Shown here: piece after piece, positions 22,801 to 34,655 of the stretch | Numbering within the stretch: position 1 is the stretch's first letter | How the letters are laid out: the number at the start of each line of letters is the position of its first letter | Program-made: the position numbers and the translations under genes | Notes under the pieces: generated by a model | Told to the model about the DNA's origin: nothing | What the model saw: the letters and a program-made list of their open reading frames with translations, nothing else | Databases searched by the model: none | Origin: Gordionus sp. m RMFG-2023 | Taxonomy: Eukaryota; Nematomorpha; Gordioida; Chordodea; Parachordodidae | Reading direction: 5' to 3' | Length of the DNA: 64,000 nucleotides | Assembly: GCF_954871325.1 (NCBI RefSeq) | Contig: NC_088775.1 | Span: 11,137,561 to 11,201,560 of the forward strand

Positions 22801-25800
22801 CTTTTAATGACGTTAATTTTAAGAAACGTAACGAAGCGTTACAATTTTTAAATGCAAAATGTAAAGAAGCTGCTTTTATGAGTATTGTCGGCAACTCTAA
22901 TAATCAGTCATAACCTTTTGAATTTCTAAAAGAGTAGGCGGCCTGTCTATCAAGCTAGGATCTAACTTTGCGTTAAATTCGATGGCTTCGGTATAGCCTT
23001 GTAATATGAGCCAAGAAGAAATAGTTTGCAATGACCTATACGCGCAGCCCCAACCATTATCGTTCACTTTATTTTGTCCGTAATGATAATAGGCGTAATT
23101 CCCTCTAACAAATTTCTTTTGAGCTACCGCTGTGTTTGAGAGTTCTTTTATAGCTTTAATTTTTTCTAAAAAAAATTTAAATTTAATGGTTAAAATCTAA
23201 AAAGTGATGTTGAATATTCTCTATTTTTTGAGAATATTTAATAATCGTATTTTCATAATAAGTTATAAAAAAATTTTAAATAAAGCCATAATTTAAAAAT
23301 AAACCTTTAGATTTATTTTTCGATTCTATCGTTTTCATGTAGGAATGTGGATTGATAATATGATTTTCGAGGAAATAAATCACTTCTTCCGAGCTAAAAT
23401 TCTTTATAGCATTACGCTCAACAAATAAGGGTCTACAAAGTGGAATAAGGAAAGTTTTCATACATTCTTTACGAACATTCTCTAAAATAAATTTAACAAT
23501 AAAGTAATATATAATTATTTAATAATTTAAAGATTAGATTTTTTTTTTCAAATTTCAATTGTGAAATATTTTTTTTCAGAGAATTTAAAAATATAATAAA
23601 TCGTTTAATGCTCGAGTCAGGGATGATTCTCTTGGTGCCAATTCCGTTATATTACCCCGCGATTTTATTTTAAAAACACTAGTATTACAAGTGAAGTCAA
23701 TCAACTAAGATAATACGAAAAATTGTACAGAATGAAATATAATGTTTGTAACAAAAGCCAACGACAAAATTAATCATAAATAATAAGGTCGTATAGTAAT
23801 TAGACCAGTGCGCCGAAGCTTCAATTGATGGCGGCGGTTTTTTAAAATTATTTTTATCGGCGTTCAGCGGCACGTCGATTTCGGCGTGCTATTTATTTAA
23901 AAAATTTTTAAATGAAATTAATATAATATAATTTTTAAGCTTTTCATATTAGATTTGTTGGTCAATACAATTTATATTATAAGCCTCACCAAAGATAACA
24001 AAATGTTCATAAAGGTATTGATCAGAATCATCAATATCCAAAATATGGCCAGGCTCATAAATTAATTACAGGCATTTACAATGTTCATCCTCAATTTCAA
24101 ATTCCAAATCTACTCGATATCTTAGGGTCAAAATGATTTCTCTAATTTTTTTTAATCAGAATATTAATTTTGGCAACTTTTTTATGCCATCAACTGTAAC
24201 TAAATTATGAAGTCCATGCCCTAAGCATAAATGATGCTCATAATCCCCCAATCTGACTCTTTTATTGACATTAGCCTTAGCAGCAATTACGATTTATTTT
24301 GTTTTTTAAATGGAATACCTTTTCTATACTATCGATCTCAGATAGGTTTCACAAGTATGCTTCTGTGTCACGTTTCTAGTTGCCAGAGTAAAATATTTCA
24401 GGCCAAAATTTTTGTTTAAATGACGAAGACTAAATATGTAGTGCTGTAAACATTTCTAAAAAAATCGAACGCGTTCACGTTCACGTTCATAAAACCGTTC
24501 AAAATTTTATGATAAATTTTTTTAAATTAAATTTAATATTAATAAACTTATATTTTTTAATACAATATATTTTAGCCATGTTAAAAAATAATATAGTTTT
24601 ATTTTGATAATATAATTATAAATAAAATATAATATAATATAGCGAATAAAAAGATTTTTTATTTATAAAAAATTTTTTTATAAAATTTTAATAACAATTG
24701 TTTTCAAAATATTTATCTGATAGACAGGAACACTTGGTAATTAATACGGGATTAGCTTAAAAACGCGCTCTACAGGGGCAGATGAGGGGATGGTATTATA
24801 CTTAATAACAGCTCTTTTAACGTGGAGAATTAATTAAAAATATATTGTTTTGTTATTTGCAAAAAATTGAGATAAGTTATCCTCCTCCAATCCATTCTCT
24901 ACTCTCGCCAAAATAGGATATCTCGAAATTAACAGTTTTCTAGGGTTTTCAAAGCATTTTTTTCAATAACGCTATAAGTTTATTTTTAATAGGTTCGTTC
25001 TGTGGAAGTTTTATCTATGGTCATTGAAGTTTGAATGCTGGATGTATAATTGCAGAAAGAATATATTGATCCATATATATATGTTCAAATCTTTAAAAAA
25101 AATAAAATATATGTAATTAATTGAGAGTGATAGGTTTTATACCTTTTATTAATCCCATTTAATACGGCGTCTATCAATGGTTGACCATACTTGAGGCCAC
25201 TAATTTTCTTAATTTTAAAATAACTATCGTTATTGTTGGGGTCAAATATCCCAAAGGCATTATTTCTTCAAATTTAATGATTTAACTTAGTTATATCATA
25301 TAAAATCAAATAATTAATATTAAAATCAAATGTCGTTTTAAATTGGAACCTAAAGATTTTGACAATAAAATACTTTTTGGCCACATTTTACACTTGGTAA
25401 GCATTGGACAATATAGGATGTTAATGTAAAACATTTATCATATTTGGCCATAGTAATGATAATTTATCTAATTTTATATTTTCAGAATCAGATGATGAGG
25501 ATTAAATAATAATATCCATGCTTATGTTAATCTATTAAATTAAAATATAAACAATAAAATTCAAATTAATAGATTATGTGTTAAAAAAATTGAAATGTGA
25601 AAAGGAAATACACAGCCGATTAAAAAATATAAATAATACATTTTTTTAAAAATTCGGAAATATTAAATTTTTCAAATAAATAAAAATAAAAATATTTTTA
25701 AAATTGAACGAACGTTAAATTCGAACGCGTTCGTCATAAAAAAGGAACGCGTTCACGTTCAAAGTTCGTCAAAAATAAAAGGAACGCCGTTCATCATTTT

Positions 25801-28800
25801 TTTAAAAAAAACAAACTTCGTTACACTATAAATATGATATAATTTCGATGCTTGACAATATTTTGATCCAGGATATCAGATTTAAAACATGAGCCTTTAT
25901 AGATGAATAAACATCATCTAGTGTACCCCGACTAATGGTTGCCCTATCAAGCAATTCTGATGAGGAATCCAACATCATATTTCTATTTTTTTAGACAATT
26001 CCAATGACCGGAACAAAAAAATTTATTTTTAAATAATCATTTTATTTAAATTTCAAACCTTTAGAAAATCAGTTATTCCTTTATAGTTTATAGAATAAAA
26101 TGGCATTAAATCTAAGCATCATATCAAAACACAATTTCGCCCTATTAGATTATACATTAAGCTTATACATTAAAAAGATACTTTTAAAAAACATCAATTA
26201 GAGCTGGCAACAAACAAACTAGGATGGTTTAAAACTTGCAAGTCCATAAAAAAAATTAAGATGTATTAACGTTTGTGTAATTTTGAAATACTATATATGA
26301 ATGACTATAAATTATTTAACTATTTTATTATATGCTAATAGAATACAATTCATATTTTAATTTTATTAATGTTAACATTCAAATTTTAATAATAATTTAA
26401 TATATAAATATAATTAAATAGCATTCTAAAAATTATGCACGCCACGCCGCCGCCATAAAAAAATCGGGCGAGCTGGCCATGCCGCTCATTTAAATCAGCA
26501 ATTTTTCCAGCGCTAATAAAATTGTAGGCGTGAGCTGGGGAGGCGCATGAGTCAATTAGTAATATATTATGGCTACTTATATAATAATATACCACAAGGT
26601 ACCCTCTGGAAATCTTCCTCTTCTTTAAAAGAAGGTATTTAAAGATTTTCAGGCGTATGCCATAAAAACTCAAATCTATCTTTTTTTTAAAAAAAAAATA
26701 TGAAAACATTCAACTTACTTACACATTATATGCCAATTTTTTTCTCTCTCGCAAAATTACTTTTTTTAGCACTATCCCAAAATGTTTCGTATACCAGGGT
26801 AATGGGTATGTTTAAAACGCCAGTATTGGGCCAAAATATGAGAGGATTGAAAAGGGTCAATTTCATTACTTCATCACCATTATTTGGATATGTACCTAGA
26901 TTTTTATTCAATTTCTGTGCATTTTATATTTTTTTTGTAAAATTATATGACGAGGGTTTGCCTCTTTAGAAATTTAATAAATAATATATTTTATTATTAT
27001 GCTTCTTCCAAATTTAGGGTTTTACTTTTTTTCCTTAATATACCAGAAAAAAATGAATATTTATTCTTAAATAAAATTAAATAGTTTTTTTATAAAAGTG
27101 AAAATGCTAAATTAATAAAATACAATTAATAGTGATTAACACCTAAATTTAAATAATCAATAAAATCGCAAACGATCAATTTGGAAGCGGCATATAATGA
27201 TGAAGATTTTCTTCCATATATTAAAATTTAAAAAATGAAATCTACAAAAACAAAAAAAACCCGCTTTATAGCATCTTTGATGAACAAAATATTTGTGTTG
27301 TTTTCCATACACGAATCTCGCATGGTTTGCAATTGACCAACTAATCTTGACCTGATCTCCGCAGCTAATGTGGTCAAGCTTTCATCAACTTTCCCAATAT
27401 AAAGTGTGGTAAGTTGTATTTGAATAACGATTAACCTAAGAGAGGCAAAAAATATCAAATAATCGATTGTTTATACCAATAAAAATTCTCTTTCGTTAAA
27501 ATTCCACTTTATGATTCTTAATATTTTTCATTAACTAATGCCGAGATCAGTGCGGCGAGGCCAAGCTCTTCTTATTTAGGATCTTAAAAAGTTAATTTTT
27601 ATTTAAAATCATTCATTCGGGATAGAAGGCAGTGAGCGACAAGGGGGGGGGATTCTTAAAACATTTATTTTTGAGTACCCAGAGTTAATTTAAAAAAATT
27701 AGATTGAATTTAAAGTTGTTAATACATTTATTAGCAATTATTATATATATAGCAAATAAAAAAAATGCCAATTTAAGCATTTTGCCTAAAATCATTTCAC
27801 CCAATAATTAAAATAAAAATGGTAGCTTTTAAACACTTCCCAATATTTAAAAAAATGTAGGCAAAACCTCTGTTTTGATTATGGGGTGCTGATAAAAAAT
27901 GTATTGAATAAAAAGTGCCAATGTTTTAGAAATTTTAATTAATTTTTAAAAATAATCTTGGGGGGGGGGGTATGGAAACATGTTTTTTAGGTATGCTAAT
28001 TTTAATTTTAGAGGGTTGTCTTTAGAGGTCTGCAATGGCGAGTTTTAATCTATCCCCGCCAGCCCCCCGTTTTTTAAAATCCATCTGCCAGCCCTTTTAT
28101 TTAAAAATGTTGTTTAACCCGCTACCCCCCTCCCCTTACCAATGTTTTTACAAATTATTATTAGTTGGCTTCAGCATTTTAATGTATTTTTACTTTAAAC
28201 CTATAAAATATGTAATATTATAAAATAAAATGATTTTAATAAATATAAGTCTGTTCTGCTCGTTCCACCAGATAAACATTCAAATTCATCCGCCCATTGT
28301 TGCGAAATTATTTTTTAGTTCTCCCAATGTTAAATTATTTAGCCCATCTATGAGCGGGCCTCTAATTTACTTTTCCTCCTCCCCCCCACCTAACATTCTG
28401 ACAATTAGTAGCTCATAAAATGCGTTTTATAAACCTATTTAGATTTTTATCCTCTTCCATTTCCCCCAAAAAATTGTAGTCATTAGGGTTAACGTACGCT
28501 TTTTCGGACTTTGGCAAATGAGTATTCAATCCTTCCACTAAAAAAAATAAATATATAATTAATCTACAAATAAATACTGTGGTTAAATATTTTAAGTCGT
28601 CGTTTATAGTTAACCGAAATTGATGGTGATGTTTATGACAAAACAATTAACTATAATATATTGAAATTTAAGCAAAGCGTGGCGATTTTGCAATTCAAAT
28701 GGAATTATAAACAAATATGTTAAAAAGTGTATACGAATTAAAATGGTCATTATTGGTTATGAGGATTTAGTACCTATCTGTTACTGATGTCATTCTACCC

Positions 28801-30204
28801 TATACTGATATCCCTTGATGTCCAAAACAAATGAAGAAATAGATATTTAACAATTTCCTTTATTACAAACTTAAAATAAACATTTTAAAAAAATGTGGGT
28901 AAGCTTTACAAAATTTAACTGATATGATTCTTTATTTAGAATATAATTAAACCCAAAAAATGGATTTTTTAAAATAAAAAAAATCACTTTTCATGAATGA
29001 TTTAAATCAAATTGATTTTTATTTCCACATCCAGGAGATTACCTTCCTAAAATTATTGTATTTACCCCTCCCCCTCACTCTATGTTTAAAGGCCAACTGG
29101 TAAAAAATAGTCTTTTAGCTTTTAATAATTGTAATTGATCATTTTTGCTAAATTATATATTTGACTTTTCATATCCATTTATAAATATTTACCTTTCTCA
29201 ATTTTAATCACTGGAACAGCATGTGAGACAGCATTTATTGACTTTTTACCACTATTCAACATCAGTACCTCAATTGGAATATAATTAAACTATAATTTGG
29301 ACTTCTTAATAAGTAATAATATTATATTACATTTTTATAATGGGAAAGTTGCCTAGAGTTTATGATATCTTGTAGGTATTTATAATTAGCATTAATATTA
29401 TGATGGGTATCAGAAAAATAAATTTTATCATCATTTTTTAAATTATCTGTTTTGAACAATGAAAAATACAATGTCCTATTTGTCAATTTCTCTACCCAAT
29501 TATTGATAGCATCTTTTAAATACCACTGAAATAGAGCTAAATATAGACATAATTAATAGATTATTATATAGTTATTCACCATCTTCATTCCATATTATGG
29601 ATATATTTATATTTATTTGAGTATGAGTCATGACTAAATTTTGAAAAATAGTTTTATAATCATAATTTAATCCTAATAAATTTAAAAAAAATATATATAA
29701 TTATAATAGAATATACCATCGTCAATAGCATCAGGTATAAATATATCAAAATGAATTGAAAGTAGCTCATTTGTTTTAATGTTGAGAATATACCATTTTT
29801 CATTAATTAATGATTTATAGGTATTGGTAACATCATCAATATCAGTTTTGTTAGACTTTACTAATATTATAAATGTTAAAATTGAGCTCAGATCTTCATC
29901 TAAATCCTAGATATTATCATACAAAAATAATTATAAAATTAATGAAACTTCTATAAAATTTTGAACATCTTTAATAATCTTGTGTTTAATATCTTGATTT
30001 TGCTGATCACATTTGTCAGCTTCAATTACATGAAGGTAGTTTATTGTTATTCCTGTAAATAAGCATTATAAAATTTTTATCAAATTGTTTATACCGCCTG
30101 GAATAATTAACTCTATTTCATTAATCTTATTTTGACAGAATTCTATAATTAACTCATTATTATTTAATCCCAAGAGACAAAAATTATGGCCAATAAGCGT
30201 TTTC
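19816..30204 (-). CDS. UFSP2: UFSP2-like UFM1-specific cysteine protease, 12 exons found
   Basis: UFSP2 matures the ubiquitin-like protein UFM1 and removes it from targets at the ER. Exons in coding order: 30204-30095, 30052-29949, 29906-29717, 29672-29580, 29536-29331, 29289-29193, 28537-28435, 27435-27261, 23481-23305, 23165-22915, 22732-22634, 19940-19816. Phases join except after 27261 and after 22634, where one exon each is missing from my model. The catalytic Cys is in [14 protein letters not shown], and [17 protein letters not shown] follows. The catalytic Asp/His pair is in ILDPHYIG, preceded by [11 protein letters not shown]. The N-terminal half ([30 protein letters not shown]) fits the MPN-like region, and exon 8 aligns with the human helix before the protease domain. 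About 576 residues are covered (human 469). The start and the last residues are unresolved: the last exon either reads on to a TAA at 19744 or splices at GTATGT (19815). Transposons fill the long introns. Confidence 0.85.
20000..21700. other. UFSP2 intron sequence, mostly unassigned
   Basis: One UFSP2 exon should lie between 22634 and 19940 (counterpart of the GITSKILFVSQGSE region of human UFSP2) but none is convincing. A plus-strand stretch at 20575-20668 looks protein-like (YEAELMVK, then in another frame [20 protein letters not shown]) yet is out of frame with itself; it may be a worn exon or chance. Confidence 0.35.
21700..22300 (+). pseudogene. Tandem-duplicated 3' fragment of an RTE-like LINE
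   Basis: Two ~270-bp copies follow each other (about 21712-21985 and 21986-22292). Shared words are GAAATAGG(T/C)GGTAAGA, GCAAAGTTC, AACAAGATCTACAACTTACT. In the second copy one frame reads [20 protein letters not shown], then [20 protein letters not shown], resembling the basic C-terminal tail of RTE-type reverse transcriptases (R-RWxGHVxR). The first copy is more broken. It sits in a UFSP2 intron, antisense to that gene. Confidence 0.55.
23806..26549 (-). mobile_element. hAT transposon remnant in a UFSP2 intron (outer)
   Basis: Left end CAGTGCGCCGAAGC and right end GGCGCATGA are inverted. The next ~80 bases on each side are GC-rich and roughly inverted (GATGGCGGCGG, CAGCGGCACGTCG against GCCGCCGCCAT, GCATGCCGCT-like words). 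An AATTAG word flanks both ends, a partial target duplication. Minus-strand sequence at about 24130-24290 encodes [20 protein letters not shown] then [17 protein letters not shown], the C-x2-H-x-L-x-L region of hAT transposases. A second, complete-ended hAT interrupts it at 24439-25828. Confidence 0.6.
24439..25828 (-). mobile_element. hAT transposon nested in a hAT, exact 8-bp duplication
   Basis: The ends TAGTGCTGTAAAC and GTTACACTA are flanked on both sides by TAAATATG (24431-24438 and 25829-25836), an exact 8-bp target duplication that defines a hAT. GAACGCGTTC-type words fill the subterminal regions. Minus-strand fragments at about 25010-25210 read [20 protein letters not shown] and [16 protein letters not shown], typical of the hAT region before the C-terminal motif. 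Stops and frameshifts are present. The same left end is found at 2724, so both are one family. Confidence 0.85.
26550..27260. other. UFSP2 intron remainder
   Basis: The plus-strand open frame 26700-26969 (89 codons) and its antisense 26726-26911 (61 codons) overlap. Neither has splice signals in a usable phase or a recognisable family. The UFSP2 exon expected between 27261 and 23481 (about 25-40 residues) may lie here but I could not place it. Confidence 0.4.
27436..28434. other. UFSP2 intron with G/C-run debris
   Basis: GGGGGGGGG at 27642 and CCCCCTCCCC-type runs at 28130 and 28380 resemble the subterminal tracts of the hAT-like families elsewhere in the window. No paired ends or target duplication could be fixed. 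The open frames at 28035-28223 and 28230-28418 are Pro/Ser/Phe-rich translations of these runs. Confidence 0.4.
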
Positions 30205-30582
30205 TTCAGTTGTTCATAAATTTTCTATAGTTATAGATAAATAAGCATTCACTAATATGAATTACTACATTTAAAATATTATCTGGTATACTTATTTTCT
30301 TTTTACACATGGTTTTTATATGAATGCATTTTCACAAAGTACCCTCATTGGACTTATATAATAATTTAAACAGATATTTCTTTGTTAAAAACAATGCCTA
30401 AATCGAAAGGCTTAGACGCTATAATGTTCTCAGATGTTTTATTAATGTTCAAATGTTTGAATTTATGATAACAATTTTAAATTTATTAATATGGAAGATT
30501 GATTCACTCTAGATTTATCCAATTCACCAAATGCTATATATTCACCAACATTGAAAACATGTGAAAATTAAAATTTTCTTTG

Positions 30583-30708
30583 ATGGCCTGGTTAGGGTCT
30601 AATCTAGCTTCTCTAAAATCTCAAATCGGCAAGCTGATGAGGAAATTTTTTTTATGGCGGAAGGCGAAACGTTAAATATTGATAGTATTATTGAACTAGT
30701 GGTAATTA
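30583..30708 (+). pseudogene. Possible first exon of a GMAP-210 (TRIP11)-like golgin
   Basis: An ATG at 30583 opens MAWLGSNLASLKSQIGKL, which resembles the amphipathic ALPS membrane-curvature sensor at the N-terminus of GMAP-210 (MSSWLGG..., SLASLTGQI). One frame further, 30636-30708 reads DEEIFFMAEGETLNIDSIIE, similar in character to the KDMLMEGTEE that follows in GMAP-210, and ends at a GTAATT donor. The two halves are out of frame by one base, so this is either a pseudogene, a sequencing error or a false match. It lies ~380 bp from the first UFSP2 exon found, head to head. No coiled-coil exons follow in the window. Confidence 0.3.
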
Positions 30709-30876
30709 ACTAACTTGCTAAAGGAATTCTCTATTGATCTTATTAACGATATTTTCTTTTATGATATATTTTAAATGCTTAAATAAATTTAAAAAAGCTG
30801 AAATCGGAGTGCCAGTTATTTAAAAAAATTCTCTAAATAAGGGCAATCTAGGATTTTCATGTGAAACAGGCTGAAG

Positions 30877-32773
30877 CAGTGGCGTCACTAGGAGAGGGCG
30901 CACAGGGGCTCGAGCCCCCTGAAAAATTTGAATAGCCCCCTGAAGCAAAATATTTATTTTAAATCTAAAAATAAATTTTTTAAATTGCCCCCTGAACGAT
31001 TTCTTTTATAATTCTATTGAGTAATATATAGATTTAATTTTTTCATTTAAAAATTAATAAAACTATCAAAACTATCTAATTTTTTATTAAATGAATACTA
31101 TTTTAATAATTAGATTAGATTATACATATAAATTATATGTTCACTCTGTCAGCTTGCAATCAAATTCTGTTTTAAAAATATATCAATATCACTTATTAAA
31201 TATTAACTTAGCATTAACAGTTTAAGCTTAATTGACTTCTATTATTTAAATTATTATATAACCTGATTTAATTTAATATTAATTTTAAATTAACAAATTT
31301 AATATTGTAATTAGCCGAGTTCAAAATCAATAATCAACTATATTATTGATATTTAAATTTAATTACCAAGCCTCTTCTTAAAATTATTTTCAACGTCCAA
31401 ATCCAAATATGTATAAAAGATGTATTTATGAAAGTAAGTAAACATATAGTTTATAATCTTCTATTAAATATAATTGGTTATAAAATATTAGGTTAAATAC
31501 CACTTTTACAAACTTATTTGACAGTTATATAATATATTACAGTTAATATTTAATAAATATTTCAAATAAATGCTTTTAATAATAAATATAAGTAATAAAT
31601 TGCTTATATTTAACGCCATCTATTTATTTAGAAATATTTTTTAAAATTTAACATCCTAATGGATGTAATAAATTAGATAACTTTTCTTCTCTTTTTTACG
31701 TGTTTTTAGGACTATTTTTTTCTTATTTGAAAAACAGTTTTGAGTTAAATTTTTAATACTAGTATATTTTTGATATTATTACAAACTACTACTATTTTAA
31801 GTTATAATTTAACAACTAGAGGTGGTGCGACAATAATATATAAAATATTAATTAATTTCTTTTATCATATCATATCACTCTGGTTCTTATTTTATATTTA
31901 TAAAATGTTTCATTTCTAATATGACATCCATGCCTTGTATTTATAACTTAAGGCTTCAATACATTTGCATAGATTTTTAGTGTTTTTGTTTTATCAATTT
32001 ATCTAGCATAATAAATTCAGATATAATTTAATATAGTGAGTGTCATTGCCATGATTGCAAATTAACCAGCATCTATTATTTCTGTGGCTATGTAATTTAA
32101 GATTATTATTACAGCTGCTGTGAGCATATAATTGCATATTTTAATAAGCAATAATGGTCAACTGTGTAGTTGTTTATATATCATTAAAAATGGAAGATAA
32201 TAATTTAGAAATTTAATATCTCACATTTTTTTTCTTACTTACTTATCTAGCTTTCATCATGTCATTTAAAAGGAAGCTCTAACCACTATATAGTTTTATG
32301 ATTTGGGTTATCATTTATATTCTCTTCTCAAAAAATTGTTGATTTGGTTAGGCTTATAAATTTTTCCTTATTAGTCCATTCAATAAAACATTGTCTAAAA
32401 TGGTAACAGAGAGTTATATTAGTTTTATGACCTTTTGTCAATGTAACTTGCTAGAATTATATAGCCTTATGTGGTTTTTAAAAACCATTATCAATTGAGG
32501 CATATGTATGAATTAATTTACCTTTTTTATCACCTGTAATTTTTTACGCAAATTTTTTTATATCAGCAATCGAAAATATTTTATACTGTAATAAATAGAT
32601 TATGTATTAAAAAATATTATTTTTAGAAATGGTTTGTATTGTTTTAATTATTTATATGCTAGTTTATTTTGTATGCAAAATATTATAAATAACAAAATAT
32701 GTAATTAAGAATAATTGTCTAGAGTTATTTTTTAACTGAGCCCCTGAGATTGTAAAAGCTAGCGACGCCCTTG
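30877..32773. mobile_element. hAT-like non-autonomous element, copy E2 (complete ends)
   Basis: The ends CAGTGGCGTCACTAGG and CAAGGGCGTCGCTAGC (reversed) are flanked by an exact 8-bp duplication GGCTGAAG (30869-30876 and 32774-32781). That duplication length and the CAGNGGCGT end point to hAT. The ~1.9-kb interior has no coding frame and matches copies E1 and E3 closely. It lies between the UFSP2 5' side and the LINE. Confidence 0.88.
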
Positions 32774-32882
32774 GGCTGAAGACTATGGATCATTCAGAAT
32801 AATTGTCTAGAGTTATTTTTTAACTGAGCCCCCTGAGATTGTAAAAGCTAACGACGCCCTTGGGCTGAAGACTATGGATCAT
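32690..32882. repeat. Tandem duplication of the E2 right end and flank
   Basis: The stretch AGAATAATTGTCTAGAGTTA through GGCTGAAGACTATGGATCAT occurs twice in a row (about 32708-32792 and 32796-32881). The copied block includes the right terminal repeat, the target duplication and ~12 bp of flank, so the duplication happened after insertion. The two copies differ at only a few bases. Confidence 0.9.
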
Positions 32883-34640
32883 ACAAGTATATTGAAAATC
32901 AAGTATATTGTAAATCTTAAAATGGGAATATCTTTTAAAATAATGATAATAACTTAATGTACAAATGATTACCTAACAAATCTTAAATCTCCCTCCCTTG
33001 TATAATACATATTTTGGTACACAACAAAATCTTAAATCTCCCTCCCTTGTATTATACATGTTTTAGTAAGTCTACTTATGGACAAACAGCACTATAATTT
33101 AGCCACTATTTATTGGAGTTGGTAGGTTTACTTTTACGTTAATAGCTTTTGCCGTAGTATCAGGCAACTATTTCCTATAACTTTGCTTATTATATTTAAA
33201 CTGCTATCATCCATATAAGAGCATAATCTGTTATATTACCCAGAGAAGAGAGGACCAAAGTTTCCTTTTCACTGATTTCATAAGTTAAATATTAGAAGAA
33301 CTAAGATTATTAAATTAAGCTAATCTCTTTAAAAAAAAGAAAAGATATATACTCTCTTAACACTTACATATCACTCCCACTTTTCACTCCATACTCTTCA
33401 TTATAATATCACAAAACCTTTCAGGCAACTAATCCTTATAATTGCCTTATTCACTTATATCTATTTGTTTTCTGAAGTTTAAATATTTAAATAAGAATAT
33501 TAAATTAAGCCAATTATACTAAATGTTTTATCTAATTTATAAATTTAGAATAAGAATCTTTAATTAGGTTGAAGCGTCGTGTAAATTTAATCAAGAAAGT
33601 GTTAAAAAAATAGGAAATTTGAATGCAGATTGATCTTATTCACTAAGTATCACCAAATATCACAAAATTTCAGGCTACTACTTCATAATTTGTCTTATTC
33701 AATCACATTTCCCTGGTTTGAAAATTTTAAATATTTGAATAAGTCTATTAATTTGTGTTAAGTTAAAATAAATTTCTCATCACATTTTCCTGGTTTGAAA
33801 ATTTTAAATAAGTTTATTAAATTGTGTTAAATTAGACTAAATGTCTTCATCTATCTCATAAATTAGATTATGAATTATTAAAATTAAGCCAAACTGTTGT
33901 GTAACTAAAATTAATAAATTGATGACTAATAATAACACGATTATATTAAACATTATCTTTGATAGCAATAAATCACTTCACTTTTGCTTTTCTAAAAATA
34001 TGTTAGTTAGCTCGATGTAGGAAAGCATATAATGAAACATATTGACGATCTAATTAAACACATGCATATATAATCATAATCTTGACAAATGTTATTAAAA
34101 TAACAAAAGAAATAATAAAAGAAATTTCAATAATGCTTTGTATGTATTTTAATTATTTTTTTTATTATCATTTTACATGAATGTTAATCGTCAACATGTT
34201 TTCATTTTAATCGTTAATATGTTTCATTAAATCATCACAACACTGTAAATCAACCATTGGACTAGTTTCTTACAATTCTTAAAGAAAGCTAACCGTCTCG
34301 TTTCTTTCTCAATACTTTTTCAAAATAAGGAACTCCATACTTTTTCAAATAAGAAAAAAAATAATAATAAAAACAAAAAAAAATCTTAAAGTAAGCTTAC
34401 CATCTCGTTTCTTATCAAAACTTTTTCAAAATAAGAAAAACGAAAAATAAAATAATAATAAAAAGGAAATTGATAAATAAATAAAATTATTTTCTCGTTT
34501 CTTAAATTCTTTTACCAAACCTTACATTATGAATTTTAATTCCTCAGTCTTTTACTTCTTAACCCTCCACTAGACATAATATTACATAACTAGAACCCAC
34601 TATAGCATAAATTATAGCATCTTTATCATTTATATTCTCC
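32883..34640 (+). repeat. Degenerate tandem repeats upstream of the LINE (likely 5' UTR)
   Basis: Several repeated blocks are visible: AATCTTAAATCTCCCTCCCT twice (32989, 33030); ATATCACAAAA..TTCAGGC followed by TTTGAAAATTTTAAATA near 33407 and 33657, with a local copy at 33784; and TACCGTCTCGTTTCTT-type words near 34288, 34391 and 34490. Such monomer-like repeats directly before an endonuclease-RT frame are common in LINE 5' UTRs. No host gene is seen. Confidence 0.5.
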
Positions 34641-34655
34641 TTAACTAATAACACA

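Noticed and set aside
26700-26969. 89-codon plus-strand frame and its antisense frame as genes
   Set aside because: Overlapping frames on both strands, no recognised family, inside a UFSP2 intron beside transposon remnants. The antisense frame was tried as the missing UFSP2 exon but no splice sites give the needed phase.
28035-28418. Two Pro/Ser-rich small open frames
   Set aside because: Translations of C-runs in a UFSP2 intron; no conserved residues.
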